Notes under the pieces: generated by a model
Seen by the model: only the letters and a program-made list of their open reading frames with translations
The model's database searches: none
Told to the model about the DNA's origin: nothing
Translations under genes and position numbers: made by a program
Assembly (NCBI GenBank): GCA_965370805.1
Contig: CBDUVZ010000002.1
Coordinates: 1-64,000, forward strand
DNA from: CBDUVZ01 sp965370805
Lineage (GTDB): Bacteria; Hydrothermota; Tepidihabitantia; Tepidihabitantales; Tepidihabitantaceae
Direction of reading: 5' to 3'
DNA length: 64,000 nucleotides
Shown here: one piece after another, positions 57,679-64,000 of the stretch
Position numbering within the stretch: the first letter of the stretch is position 1
Layout of the letters: every line of letters starts with the position of its first letter

Positions 57679-59082
57679 ATGAGGGTCGCGCTGGTCAAGC
57701 CGCCGGCGACCTACGCGGACTGGTACCACCGGCCGGTTCTGGGTCTATCTTACATCGCGGCGTGCATCGAAGCCAAGGGAATCGAGTGCCGGATTTTCGA
57801 CGCCTATTTCCGTTCTTGGTCCGAACCGGAACTCGTCAGCCGCGTGGTTGACTACCAACCTCACCTGGTTGGTCTGACTGCGATGACTCACGAGGTGAAT
57901 GCCGCGGCGCGTATCGCGGGCCTGGTCAAGACGCAACTTGGCATCAGGACCGTTATCGGCGGGTGTCATGTCACCGCATTGCCAAGGCGGACTCTGGCCG
58001 AGTTCGATGCGTTCGACTTCGGGGTGTACGGCGAAGGAGAAAGGACGTTTCTTGAGTTGCTGCGGGTTCTGGATGCGGACGGCACCAAGGACCTCGAACG
58101 AATCAGAGGACTGGTATTCCGGGAGAGAGAGAACATCCGGGTCAATCCGGCTCGGGAATTCCTTAGTTCCGAGGAACTGGATGCCCTCCCCTGGCCCGCA
58201 TTCCACCAGTACTACGGCGACGATACCCGGGTGCTGGTCGGCAGGGACGACGAGTACGTAATGATGTCGGGCCGGGGATGCCCGTTCAATTGCGCCTTCT
58301 GCATGCGGGTGCTGGGCGGCAGGATGCGGCGCCGGTCGGCGGAAAGCATCTGCCGGGAGATGGAGTACGCCATCGAGCGGTACGGTGTGCATACCTTCGA
58401 TTTCGAAGACGACACCATGTTGATTGACAACCAACCGACCCGGGAAATCCTGCAGTCAATGATCGACACCGGGCTTGCCGAACGGGTAAGATGGAGCGGA
58501 ATGATTCATGCCAGTTCGGCCCGGCCGGAACTGGTGGGATTAGCCCGACGGGCGGGATGTTTCCGGATGGCGATGGGGGTTGAGTCAGGTGACGACCGGA
58601 TACTCAAGGCGATTCACAAGAACATCACTGTCGAAGAAGTGAAAGAAGCGGTTCGGGTCGTGAAGCGGGCCGGGATCCGGCTGATGGCTTTCTACATCCT
58701 CGGGCATCCGGGCGAAACCCGAGAAACGGCAGAGCGAACGGTGAACCTGATGGCAGAGTTGAATGCCGATACGTCTGCAATCGGGTTGATGGTGCCGTAT
58801 CCGGGCACGGAGATTCATTCGCTGGCTACGCGCGGTGAAGCCGGGTATCGACTGCTGACCGAGGATTGGGCCGAGTACGACAAGTACGGGGGCAGGGTTC
58901 TCGAGATTGAGGGATTGCCCTGGGAGGAACTGGCAAAGATACAACGCCGGGCGCTGCTGCGTTTCTTTCTCAGAAACCTGAGGTTGCTGGACCTGCTGCG
59001 CTACCTGTGGAAGCGGAGGGCTGCCCTGAAATTCCTGGTCGGGAAGATGTTCACCCGGGCCAGGAGCAAGCCGGATGCTTGA
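57679..59082 (+). CDS. B12-binding-domain radical SAM protein
   Basis: 467 residues. GGAAAGGA before the ATG. N-terminal cobalamin-binding-like Rossmann domain (about 1-140: MRVALVKPPATYADWY, GLSYIAACIEAKGIE, VIGGCHVTALP). Radical SAM core (about 190-400) with the [4Fe-4S] motif GRGCPFNCAFC (C-x3-C-x2-C) and FEDDTMLID. The usual DxHxxG of B12 proteins is not clear, so B12 binding may be lost. Family members act as methyltransferases or in cofactor and lipid modification; substrate unknown. Upstream of recA but with its own Shine-Dalgarno; recA has its own promoter. Confidence 0.87.
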   Translation: MRVALVKPPATYADWYHRPVLGLSYIAACIEAKGIECRIFDAYFRSWSEPELVSRVVDYQPHLVGLTAMTHEVNAAARIAGLVKTQLGIRTVIGGCHVTALPRRTLAEFDAFDFGVYGEGERTFLELLRVLDADGTKDLERIRGLVFRERENIRVNPAREFLSSEELDALPWPAFHQYYGDDTRVLVGRDDEYVMMSGRGCPFNCAFCMRVLGGRMRRRSAESICREMEYAIERYGVHTFDFEDDTMLIDNQPTREILQSMIDTGLAERVRWSGMIHASSARPELVGLARRAGCFRMAMGVESGDDRILKAIHKNITVEEVKEAVRVVKRAGIRLMAFYILGHPGETRETAERTVNLMAELNADTSAIGLMVPYPGTEIHSLATRGEAGYRLLTEDWAEYDKYGGRVLEIEGLPWEELAKIQRRALLRFFLRNLRLLDLLRYLWKRRAALKFLVGKMFTRARSKPDA

Positions 59083-59106
59083 CTTTCGGTAGCCCGGTTC
59101 TATACT
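59079..59106 (+). promoter_or_regulatory. recA promoter
   Basis: TTGACT (59079-59084), 16-nt spacer, TATACT (59101-59106). A small perfect hairpin GGCAGG-CAA-CCTGCC (59113-59127) follows in the leader. No LexA box of either the E. coli or Gram-positive type is seen. Confidence 0.75.
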
Positions 59107-59146
59107 GCCGCAGGCAGGCAACCTGCCCGTAACACTGGAGGAAAAG

Positions 59147-60196
59147 ATGGCCAGAGAGGATAGAACCAAAGCCTTGGATACCGCACTCGGACAGATTGAA
59201 AAGCAGTTCGGCAAAGGCTCGGTCATGCGGCTCGGCGACGCGAGCGCGGCGGTCAAGCTTGATGCGATTCCGACCGGTTCGATCGGGCTGGACGCGGCAC
59301 TCGGCGTCGGCGGAGTTGCGCGCGGCCGGTTCGTGGAGGTGTTCGGACCCGAGGCTTCGGGCAAAACGACCATCGGCCTCGAAATAATCGCCCAGTGCCA
59401 GAAGCTGGGCGGCAAGTGTGCGTTCATCGACGCAGAGAATGCGCTCGACCCGAAGTACACCGCGGCGCTCGGCGTGAGCCTGGACGAACTGCTTGTGTCC
59501 CAGCCGGATTCGGGCGAACAGGCACTGGAGATTACCGAGATTCTGACTCGCTCGGGCGGGATTGACCTGCTGGTCATCGATTCGGTCGCGGCCCTGGTGC
59601 CGAGGGCCGAAATCGAAGGTGAGATGGGCGACGCCATGGTTGGGGTCCAGGCCCGACTGATGTCCCAGGCCCTGCGCAAGCTGTCCAGTGTCGTGAGTCG
59701 CTCAAAAGTCTGCTGTCTTTTCACCAACCAGATCCGCCACAAGATCGGGGTGATGTTCGGCAGCCCGGAGACGACACCGGGCGGTCTGGCCCTGAAGTTC
59801 TACGCGACGATGCGACTCGACATCCGCCGGATTGCAGCCATCAAGAAGGGCGACAAAGTCGTGGGCAACCGGACCCGCGTGCGGGTGGTCAAGAACAAAG
59901 TTGCTCCGCCTTTCCGTCAGGCCGAGTTCGATATCATCTACGGCGAGGGCATTTCCCGTCTGGGCGAACTGGTCGACTACGGGGTTGAACACGAAGTGTT
60001 CTCCCGGTCCGGTTCCTGGTACGCGTACGGGGACAAGCGTATCGGCCAGGGCCGGGATGCGGCGATTGAGTTCCTGAAGGAGAATCCGGACGAGGCGGCG
60101 AAGGCCGAGGCGGTCCTGTACGAGAAGATGAAAATCCCGAGGTTCTTGCCGGTTGTGAATGAGAATAACCCGGCTCAAACCGCAAAGAAGAGATAG
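59147..60196 (+). CDS. recA: recombinase RecA
   Basis: 349 residues, standard length. GGAGG lies about 8 nt before the ATG. DNA-dependent ATPase for homologous recombination and SOS control. Motifs: [13 protein letters not shown] (about 20), Walker [10 protein letters not shown] (about 65-73), [10 protein letters not shown] (about 90), Walker [16 protein letters not shown] (about 140) and [14 protein letters not shown] with [10 protein letters not shown] (loop L2, about 192-225). A slightly unusual KVCCLFTNQ replaces VIFINQ. No intein. Overlaps recX by 38 nt. Confidence 0.98.
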   Translation: MAREDRTKALDTALGQIEKQFGKGSVMRLGDASAAVKLDAIPTGSIGLDAALGVGGVARGRFVEVFGPEASGKTTIGLEIIAQCQKLGGKCAFIDAENALDPKYTAALGVSLDELLVSQPDSGEQALEITEILTRSGGIDLLVIDSVAALVPRAEIEGEMGDAMVGVQARLMSQALRKLSSVVSRSKVCCLFTNQIRHKIGVMFGSPETTPGGLALKFYATMRLDIRRIAAIKKGDKVVGNRTRVRVVKNKVAPPFRQAEFDIIYGEGISRLGELVDYGVEHEVFSRSGSWYAYGDKRIGQGRDAAIEFLKENPDEAAKAEAVLYEKMKIPRFLPVVNENNPAQTAKKR

Positions 60197-60779
60197 CCGC
60201 CGGGTTTCCGTTTTCCTCGACGGGGCCTACTCCTTCTCACTGGACAACAAGACGGCCACCAGGCTGGGGTTGCGCGTCGGTATGGACGTCAAGCCGCAGG
60301 ACCTGGACCGGATACTGTACGAGGGTGAACTGCAGCGGGCGAAGGACTACGCTCTGCTGCTCCTGTCCTACCGGGCACGGACCGTCCACGAACTCCAGTC
60401 CCGGCTCCTGAGGAGGAAATTCCGGCCGGAGGTTGCCACAGCGGCGGTAGGCCGGCTGGTGGAACTGAAGCTGGTGGACGATGCTCAGTTCGCGCGCGAC
60501 TTCGTCCGGGACCGGATAGCGCTGGGCCGGCGCGGCAAACGCCTGGTGCACCTGGAACTGATTAGGTTCGGAGTGTCGGAAGAGGATATCGCCCGGGCCA
60601 TGGAGCAAGCGCCGGACGAGTGCGAGTCGGCCCGGGAACTGGTGAAGAAGTACCGCACCAGGTATGCGAAGCTGGAGCCGCGGACGCGCAAGCAAAGGCT
60701 CTATGCCTTGCTCGCCCGGCGGGGCTTCTCCCCCGACACTATCAGCGAAGCGCTGGAGCTGAGCGAGTCCGAAGCCTGA
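60159..60779 (+). CDS. recX: RecA regulator RecX
   Basis: 206 residues, ATG inside the 3' end of recA. Three-helix repeats of the RecX family: [25 protein letters not shown] (about 66-90), [21 protein letters not shown] (about 101-121), [11 protein letters not shown], and the last block [20 protein letters not shown]. RecX limits RecA filaments. The N-terminal roughly 50 residues form an extra beta-rich part seen in some RecX proteins. Translational coupling with recA is expected. Confidence 0.92.
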   Translation: MRITRLKPQRRDSRRVSVFLDGAYSFSLDNKTATRLGLRVGMDVKPQDLDRILYEGELQRAKDYALLLLSYRARTVHELQSRLLRRKFRPEVATAAVGRLVELKLVDDAQFARDFVRDRIALGRRGKRLVHLELIRFGVSEEDIARAMEQAPDECESARELVKKYRTRYAKLEPRTRKQRLYALLARRGFSPDTISEALELSESEA

Positions 60780-60822
60780 GCCCGGCGTTAGAACTCACCG
60801 AACCGAAACCGCGCAGGCAGAC

Positions 60823-61854
60823 CTAGAACAGGGCCGGAATGACCTGGAAGTCGACGGTTGTGAGAAACTTCCAGCTTTCCCCACCGTGGTCCTTGAACAT
60901 CCCGACTTGGTACTTGCCGATGTGGAGCATTGCGCCGCAGGATAACTCCCCGAAGCTGAACTTGTACAGTTGGTCGCTCGCCAGGTCCGCAGCGGCAAAG
61001 GCGACGCCGACATGATTCAGCCACTTCAGCAATCCGGGACTGCCGGACAGGAAATAGTAGTTCGCTCCCACCTGGTACGTCTTGGCGAATCTGTTGTCCG
61101 AGATGTCGTAGCAGACCGGCGTGAACCGCAGTATCGGCTCCCAGGCCGAAGGGCCGTTGATATTCCCCTTGAAAGGCGGGGCCAAGTTGATGAGCACCAT
61201 CTCCAGCAGGTTGATACGGTCACTCCTGGGTCCGTAGCGGATATCGAAGTCGGCGAGAGCCTGGTCGACCCTGACGTCCTCAAGTTCGAGCCGCACGTCG
61301 TACCAGCCGTCCCATGACCGCACCTCGGCAGGGAAGCTCGATACCGAGCCAGATGTGACGTCGCCGTCCCTGATCGTCACAGCGATTGCGAGCAGTACGT
61401 TGTACAGATCCTCGTAGTCGCTCACCAGGATGTCGAACCCGGATGAACGGAAGAAAGCACCCGACTTGAAGACAGGGTTGATGTGCGGCACGACAAGGCC
61501 GATAGCGTGGCCGAGTTCGAGTTCCGCCTGACGGAAACGGTTGTAGTCGAACGCTTGGACTACGGTGGTGCTGTCGTACCCGCTACCGGTGACCCAGTGG
61601 TGGACGCCGCCGATTGTCGTATCTCTCACCTGCCCGGGAAACAGCACGGCGGCGACCGGCTCGTATGGGTCGCGGGCGTCGTCCACATAGTATGTCGGCG
61701 ATGAGTAGCGTCCCCGGACCGAATCGGCGATGACCCGTGCCTCGGCTGCGACCGCATCGAAGCTGCACGCCCAGCGGTCGAGCAGTTCGGCAAGCGGTTC
61801 GCCGAACGCCGGGATAAGTGACAGCACCAGTAGCAGTGTGAGGCGTTTCATCAC
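60823..61854 (-). CDS. probable exported protein of unknown function
   Basis: 343 residues with signal peptide MMKRLTLLLVLSLIPAFG. No known motif. The sequence is beta-rich (YYVDDARDPYEPVAAVLFPGQ, YDVRLELEDVRVDQALADFDI) and carries two late cysteines. No sorting domain at the end (VDFQVIPALF). ATG overlaps the upstream hydrolase stop (ATGA), so the two are coupled and may act together. Confidence 0.7.
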   Translation of the reverse strand: MMKRLTLLLVLSLIPAFGEPLAELLDRWACSFDAVAAEARVIADSVRGRYSSPTYYVDDARDPYEPVAAVLFPGQVRDTTIGGVHHWVTGSGYDSTTVVQAFDYNRFRQAELELGHAIGLVVPHINPVFKSGAFFRSSGFDILVSDYEDLYNVLLAIAVTIRDGDVTSGSVSSFPAEVRSWDGWYDVRLELEDVRVDQALADFDIRYGPRSDRINLLEMVLINLAPPFKGNINGPSAWEPILRFTPVCYDISDNRFAKTYQVGANYYFLSGSPGLLKWLNHVGVAFAAADLASDQLYKFSFGELSCGAMLHIGKYQVGMFKDHGGESWKFLTTVDFQVIPALF

Positions 61855-62678
61855 AGGTCCCCAATCAGGTCGCCAATCTCTTTTCGCGACTGGATGATGT
61901 AGTTGGAGAATGCGTGAGTGCTCTTGACGTGGACTTGGTTGAACAGGTAAGGCGGTTCGTCGCGGTGCTTCAGGAACGTACCGCTGAGCGGGACGAGGCT
62001 TGCCACCGGGTCTCGTTCGTGGCGATACGAATACCAGGAACCGATGTTCGTTCTGTTGCCCCGGGTCGGCTTGCGGATTCCGGTAGACAGGTACCGGATG
62101 CTGAGTCCGACCCGGGATGCGACCTCGTGAATCAGGGCGAGCGGTGAGGCCAGGGTGAATAGGTTCTTGGCCCGGATACCGGCGGACAAACCAAGTGCCT
62201 GGTTGACGAGGATGTTGTGCATCCCGAGATAGGCGACAGCAGTACCGAGGCTGTGAGATACAATGGTGAGCTTGACATCCCGGGGGCGGATGCCGGCCGC
62301 CTTCGCGTCCCCGTAGATGCCGAGCAATTGCTTCCGGAACCGGTTGACGATGGCGTTGCGGGCATCGACGTGCAGGGCGAAGAATAGAACATGGGATACG
62401 GTGTCGCGGAGCGTGGTGGTCAGCGTATCACTCACCTTCCCGGCTAGTGCGCTGCTGCCTACTAGGTTGGCGAGCATGCCCGTCAGGCCGTACTTGCGCA
62501 CGAACTTGTCCGCCTCGACCTTGGCGTTCATCTGCTTGAAAATGTCATAGTAGAACAACTCGTAGCGGTGTGCGCCGTCCGGGCCCCGGTTTTCCCAGAG
62601 CCGCTGCCAGAGGGGTATAGAATACCCAACATCCTGCGGACCTATTCCGTGCACGAACAGCGCGCATTTTCGTGGCAT
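61851..62678 (-). CDS. alpha/beta-hydrolase-fold protein (lipase-like)
   Basis: 275 residues. GGGAGG before the ATG. ALFVHGIGPQDVGY at the N-terminus gives the oxyanion HG motif; the nucleophile elbow is IVSHSLGTAVAYLG (Ser near 148). Late DPVASLVP and HVKSTHAFSNY supply probable Asp and His. No signal peptide, so cytosolic. Similar to uncharacterised lipase/esterase-like proteins; substrate unknown. Operon with the exported protein downstream. Confidence 0.75.
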   Translation of the reverse strand: MPRKCALFVHGIGPQDVGYSIPLWQRLWENRGPDGAHRYELFYYDIFKQMNAKVEADKFVRKYGLTGMLANLVGSSALAGKVSDTLTTTLRDTVSHVLFFALHVDARNAIVNRFRKQLLGIYGDAKAAGIRPRDVKLTIVSHSLGTAVAYLGMHNILVNQALGLSAGIRAKNLFTLASPLALIHEVASRVGLSIRYLSTGIRKPTRGNRTNIGSWYSYRHERDPVASLVPLSGTFLKHRDEPPYLFNQVHVKSTHAFSNYIIQSRKEIGDLIGDL

Positions 62679-62736
62679 TCTGTCCTCCCTTCTTGTCTGA
62701 CCTGCGGGTCAGCATTCCTGCAGCCCTTCACTATCG

Positions 62737-62764
62737 AGCGTAGCCCCGTGTATCCTCCTGTCAA
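62737..62764 (-). promoter_or_regulatory. promoter of hydrolase operon
   Basis: Minus-strand TTGACA (62759-62764), 16-nt spacer, TACGCT (62737-62742). A CTGACC/GGTCAG hairpin (62698-62713) lies in the leader. Confidence 0.65.
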
Positions 62765-62782
62765 GTCCGGTGGCGCAGATGG

Positions 62783-62810
62783 TTGCACTCCCGGTGATTC
62801 CGGCTACAAT
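62783..62810 (+). promoter_or_regulatory. alaS promoter, near-leaderless
   Basis: TTGCAC (62783-62788), 16-nt spacer, TACAAT (62805-62810), then 9 nt to the ATG. No Shine-Dalgarno. Confidence 0.65.
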
Positions 62811-62819
62811 CCCGTTGTC

Positions 62820-64000
62820 ATGAACCATCGTGAACTGCGCCGGACGTTTCTTGAGTTCTACACCACGCGCGGGCACAAGATCGTGCCCAGCTCGTCGTTG
62901 ATTCCCAAGGACGACCCGAGCCTGTTGTTCACCGGCGCGGGAATGGTGCAGTTCAAGCCGTACTTCGCCGGCACGGTCGAGTTGCCGTATCCACGGGCGT
63001 GCTCAATCCAGAAATGCCTGCGAGCGTCGGACCTGGACCAGGTGGGTAAGACCCCGCGGCACAATACATTCTTCGAGATGCTGGGTAATTTCTCGTTCGG
63101 AGATTACTTCAAAGCCGAGGCGATACCCTGGGCTTGGGAGTATCTCGTTGACGTGGTCAAGCTGGACAAGGACCGGCTCTGCGTGACCGTCCTCGAAGAA
63201 GACGATGAGGCATACGACGTCTGGCAGAAGAAAGTCGGCCTGCCCGCGAGCCGGATATTCAGGCTGGGGGCCGAGCATAACTTCTGGGGTCCGGTCGGCG
63301 GCAGCGGAGCGTGCGGGCCGTGTTCCGAGATATTCGCCGACATGGGGCCGGAGGTCGGGTGCGGCAAGGAGAACTGCGGGCCGGGCTGCGATTGCGACCG
63401 GTTCAGCGAAGTCTACAACATCGTATTCCCTCAGTTCAACCAGTTGCCGGACGGCACCCGCGAGCCGCTGAAAAACCGGGGAATCGACACCGGAATGGGA
63501 ATGGAACGGCTGGCGATGACTTCGCAGGGAAAGACAACCATCTTCGACACCGACCTGTTCGCTCCGCTGGTCAGCGAAACGAGCCGGATACTCGGCGTCG
63601 AGGTCACGAATGACAACCGGCAGATGTTCCGGGTCGCGGCCGACCACGCCCGGGCCCTGACGTTCGCCATTACCGACGGCGCGATTCCGTCCAACGAGGC
63701 CCGCGGTTACGTGCTGCGCGGTATCCTGCGCCGGGTGCTTCTGTTCGCCCATCGCCAGGGCGTACGCGAGCCGTTTCTGTACCGGGTTTCCGGCGCAGTG
63801 GTCGAGCACATGCGGCAGTGGTATCCGGAACTGGCCGACAAACGCGAGCAGGCCGGGCTCATCATCAAGTCCGAAGAGGAACGTTTCCTTCGCACTATCG
63901 AAGCCGGACTCGAACGGTGGGAAGACGTGCTCAGGAAGCACCGCTCCGAGGGCGCAATTCCGGGCGAAGACCTGTTCAAGCTGCACGACACATTCGGGTT
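62820..64000 (+). CDS. alaS: alanyl-tRNA synthetase (5' part; runs off window)
   Basis: The first 393 codons are open to the window edge without a stop. Class II synthetase that charges tRNA-Ala. Motif 1 region LRRTFLEFYTTRGHKIVPSSSL (about 5-26), FTGAGMVQFKPYF (about 38-50), GKTPRHNTFFEMLGNFSFGDYFK (about 76-98, motif 2), a zinc-like Cys-rich stretch CGKENCGPGCDC (about 181-192) as in many bacterial AlaS proteins, GIDTGMGMERLAM (about 222-234, motif 3) and the following helical tRNA-recognition part. ATG at 62820 fits the family N-terminus and the promoter. Editing and C-Ala domains are outside the window. Confidence 0.97.
   Translation, partial: MNHRELRRTFLEFYTTRGHKIVPSSSLIPKDDPSLLFTGAGMVQFKPYFAGTVELPYPRACSIQKCLRASDLDQVGKTPRHNTFFEMLGNFSFGDYFKAEAIPWAWEYLVDVVKLDKDRLCVTVLEEDDEAYDVWQKKVGLPASRIFRLGAEHNFWGPVGGSGACGPCSEIFADMGPEVGCGKENCGPGCDCDRFSEVYNIVFPQFNQLPDGTREPLKNRGIDTGMGMERLAMTSQGKTTIFDTDLFAPLVSETSRILGVEVTNDNRQMFRVAADHARALTFAITDGAIPSNEARGYVLRGILRRVLLFAHRQGVREPFLYRVSGAVVEHMRQWYPELADKREQAGLIIKSEEERFLRTIEAGLERWEDVLRKHRSEGAIPGEDLFKLHDTFG

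Noticed and set aside
59079..59146. SOS (LexA) box upstream of recA
   Set aside because: Neither CTG-N10-CAG nor GAAC-N4-GTTC is present around the promoter.

Overview
The window is GC-rich DNA (about 60% G+C by eye) from a diderm bacterium. Evidence for an outer membrane is a Wzx/Wzy/Wzc exopolysaccharide cluster, an outer-membrane-barrel-like protein, and nine secreted proteins ending in a Bacteroidetes-like (type IX secretion 'type A') C-terminal sorting domain. The mix of LVIVD, YVTN, FG-GAP and Kelch-like propellers with such tails, a PAC2-family protein and the AAATGCCG-type dispersed repeats resembles metagenome-derived genomes of the candidate phylum WOR-3/Stahlbacteria or a relative. 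That placement is inference. No rRNA, tRNA, CRISPR, integrase or transposase was recognised.

Layout. 1-150: edge of a 12-nt-period repeat array. 236-13535 (minus): exopolysaccharide/capsule operon read from a consensus promoter at 13686-13714, in the order epimerase, Wzx flippase, Wzy-like polymerase/ligase, CapA-like phosphoesterase, CapK/PaaK-like adenylate-forming enzyme, GT4 glycosyltransferase, DegT aminotransferase, Wzc-like tyrosine kinase, GT39-like membrane glycosyltransferase. 13967-18763: giant secreted Ig-like/Kelch protein. 18827-24340: PAC2 protein and MurJ (minus), then F420 ligase-like protein, DeoC and Kbl (plus). 24404-33798: large secreted propeller proteins, a small unknown protein and an M19 dipeptidase. 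33795-36509: small unknown gene, hybrid-cluster protein and its Rrf2/NsrR-like regulator with a palindromic operator. 36538-39370: glycosyltransferase-like, alpha/beta hydrolase and Fpg. 39615-43126: heterodimeric ABC exporter. 43147-49128: two YVTN proteins and a secreted protein. 49487-53879: nitrate/sulfonate-type ABC importer joined to an outer-membrane protein, ferredoxin:thioredoxin reductase catalytic subunit and a small flavoprotein. 54092-57624: secreted proteins and a ThiD2-like protein. 57679-64000: radical SAM enzyme, RecA-RecX, two unknown minus-strand genes and the 5' part of AlaS.

Regulation. Many promoters match housekeeping sigma-70 consensus (TTGACA, 16-17 nt, TATAAT). In at least five genes the -10 box ends only 5-7 nt before the start codon, and 9 nt before in alaS, implying leaderless or almost leaderless mRNAs beside normal Shine-Dalgarno genes. 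TTG and GTG starts are common.

Most unusual signal. Two intergenic arrays have an exact 12-nt period in which a CTG triplet (CAG on the other strand) is kept and the other nine bases vary: 27628-27870 (19 core units, 16 exact CTG, no indel) and 4-138 (12 units, running to the window edge). A weaker 6/12-nt phased region lies at about 47614-47760. I do not recognise this element class. A second recurrent signal is short dispersed repeats placed at gene junctions or in frame inside coding regions, usually in linkers.
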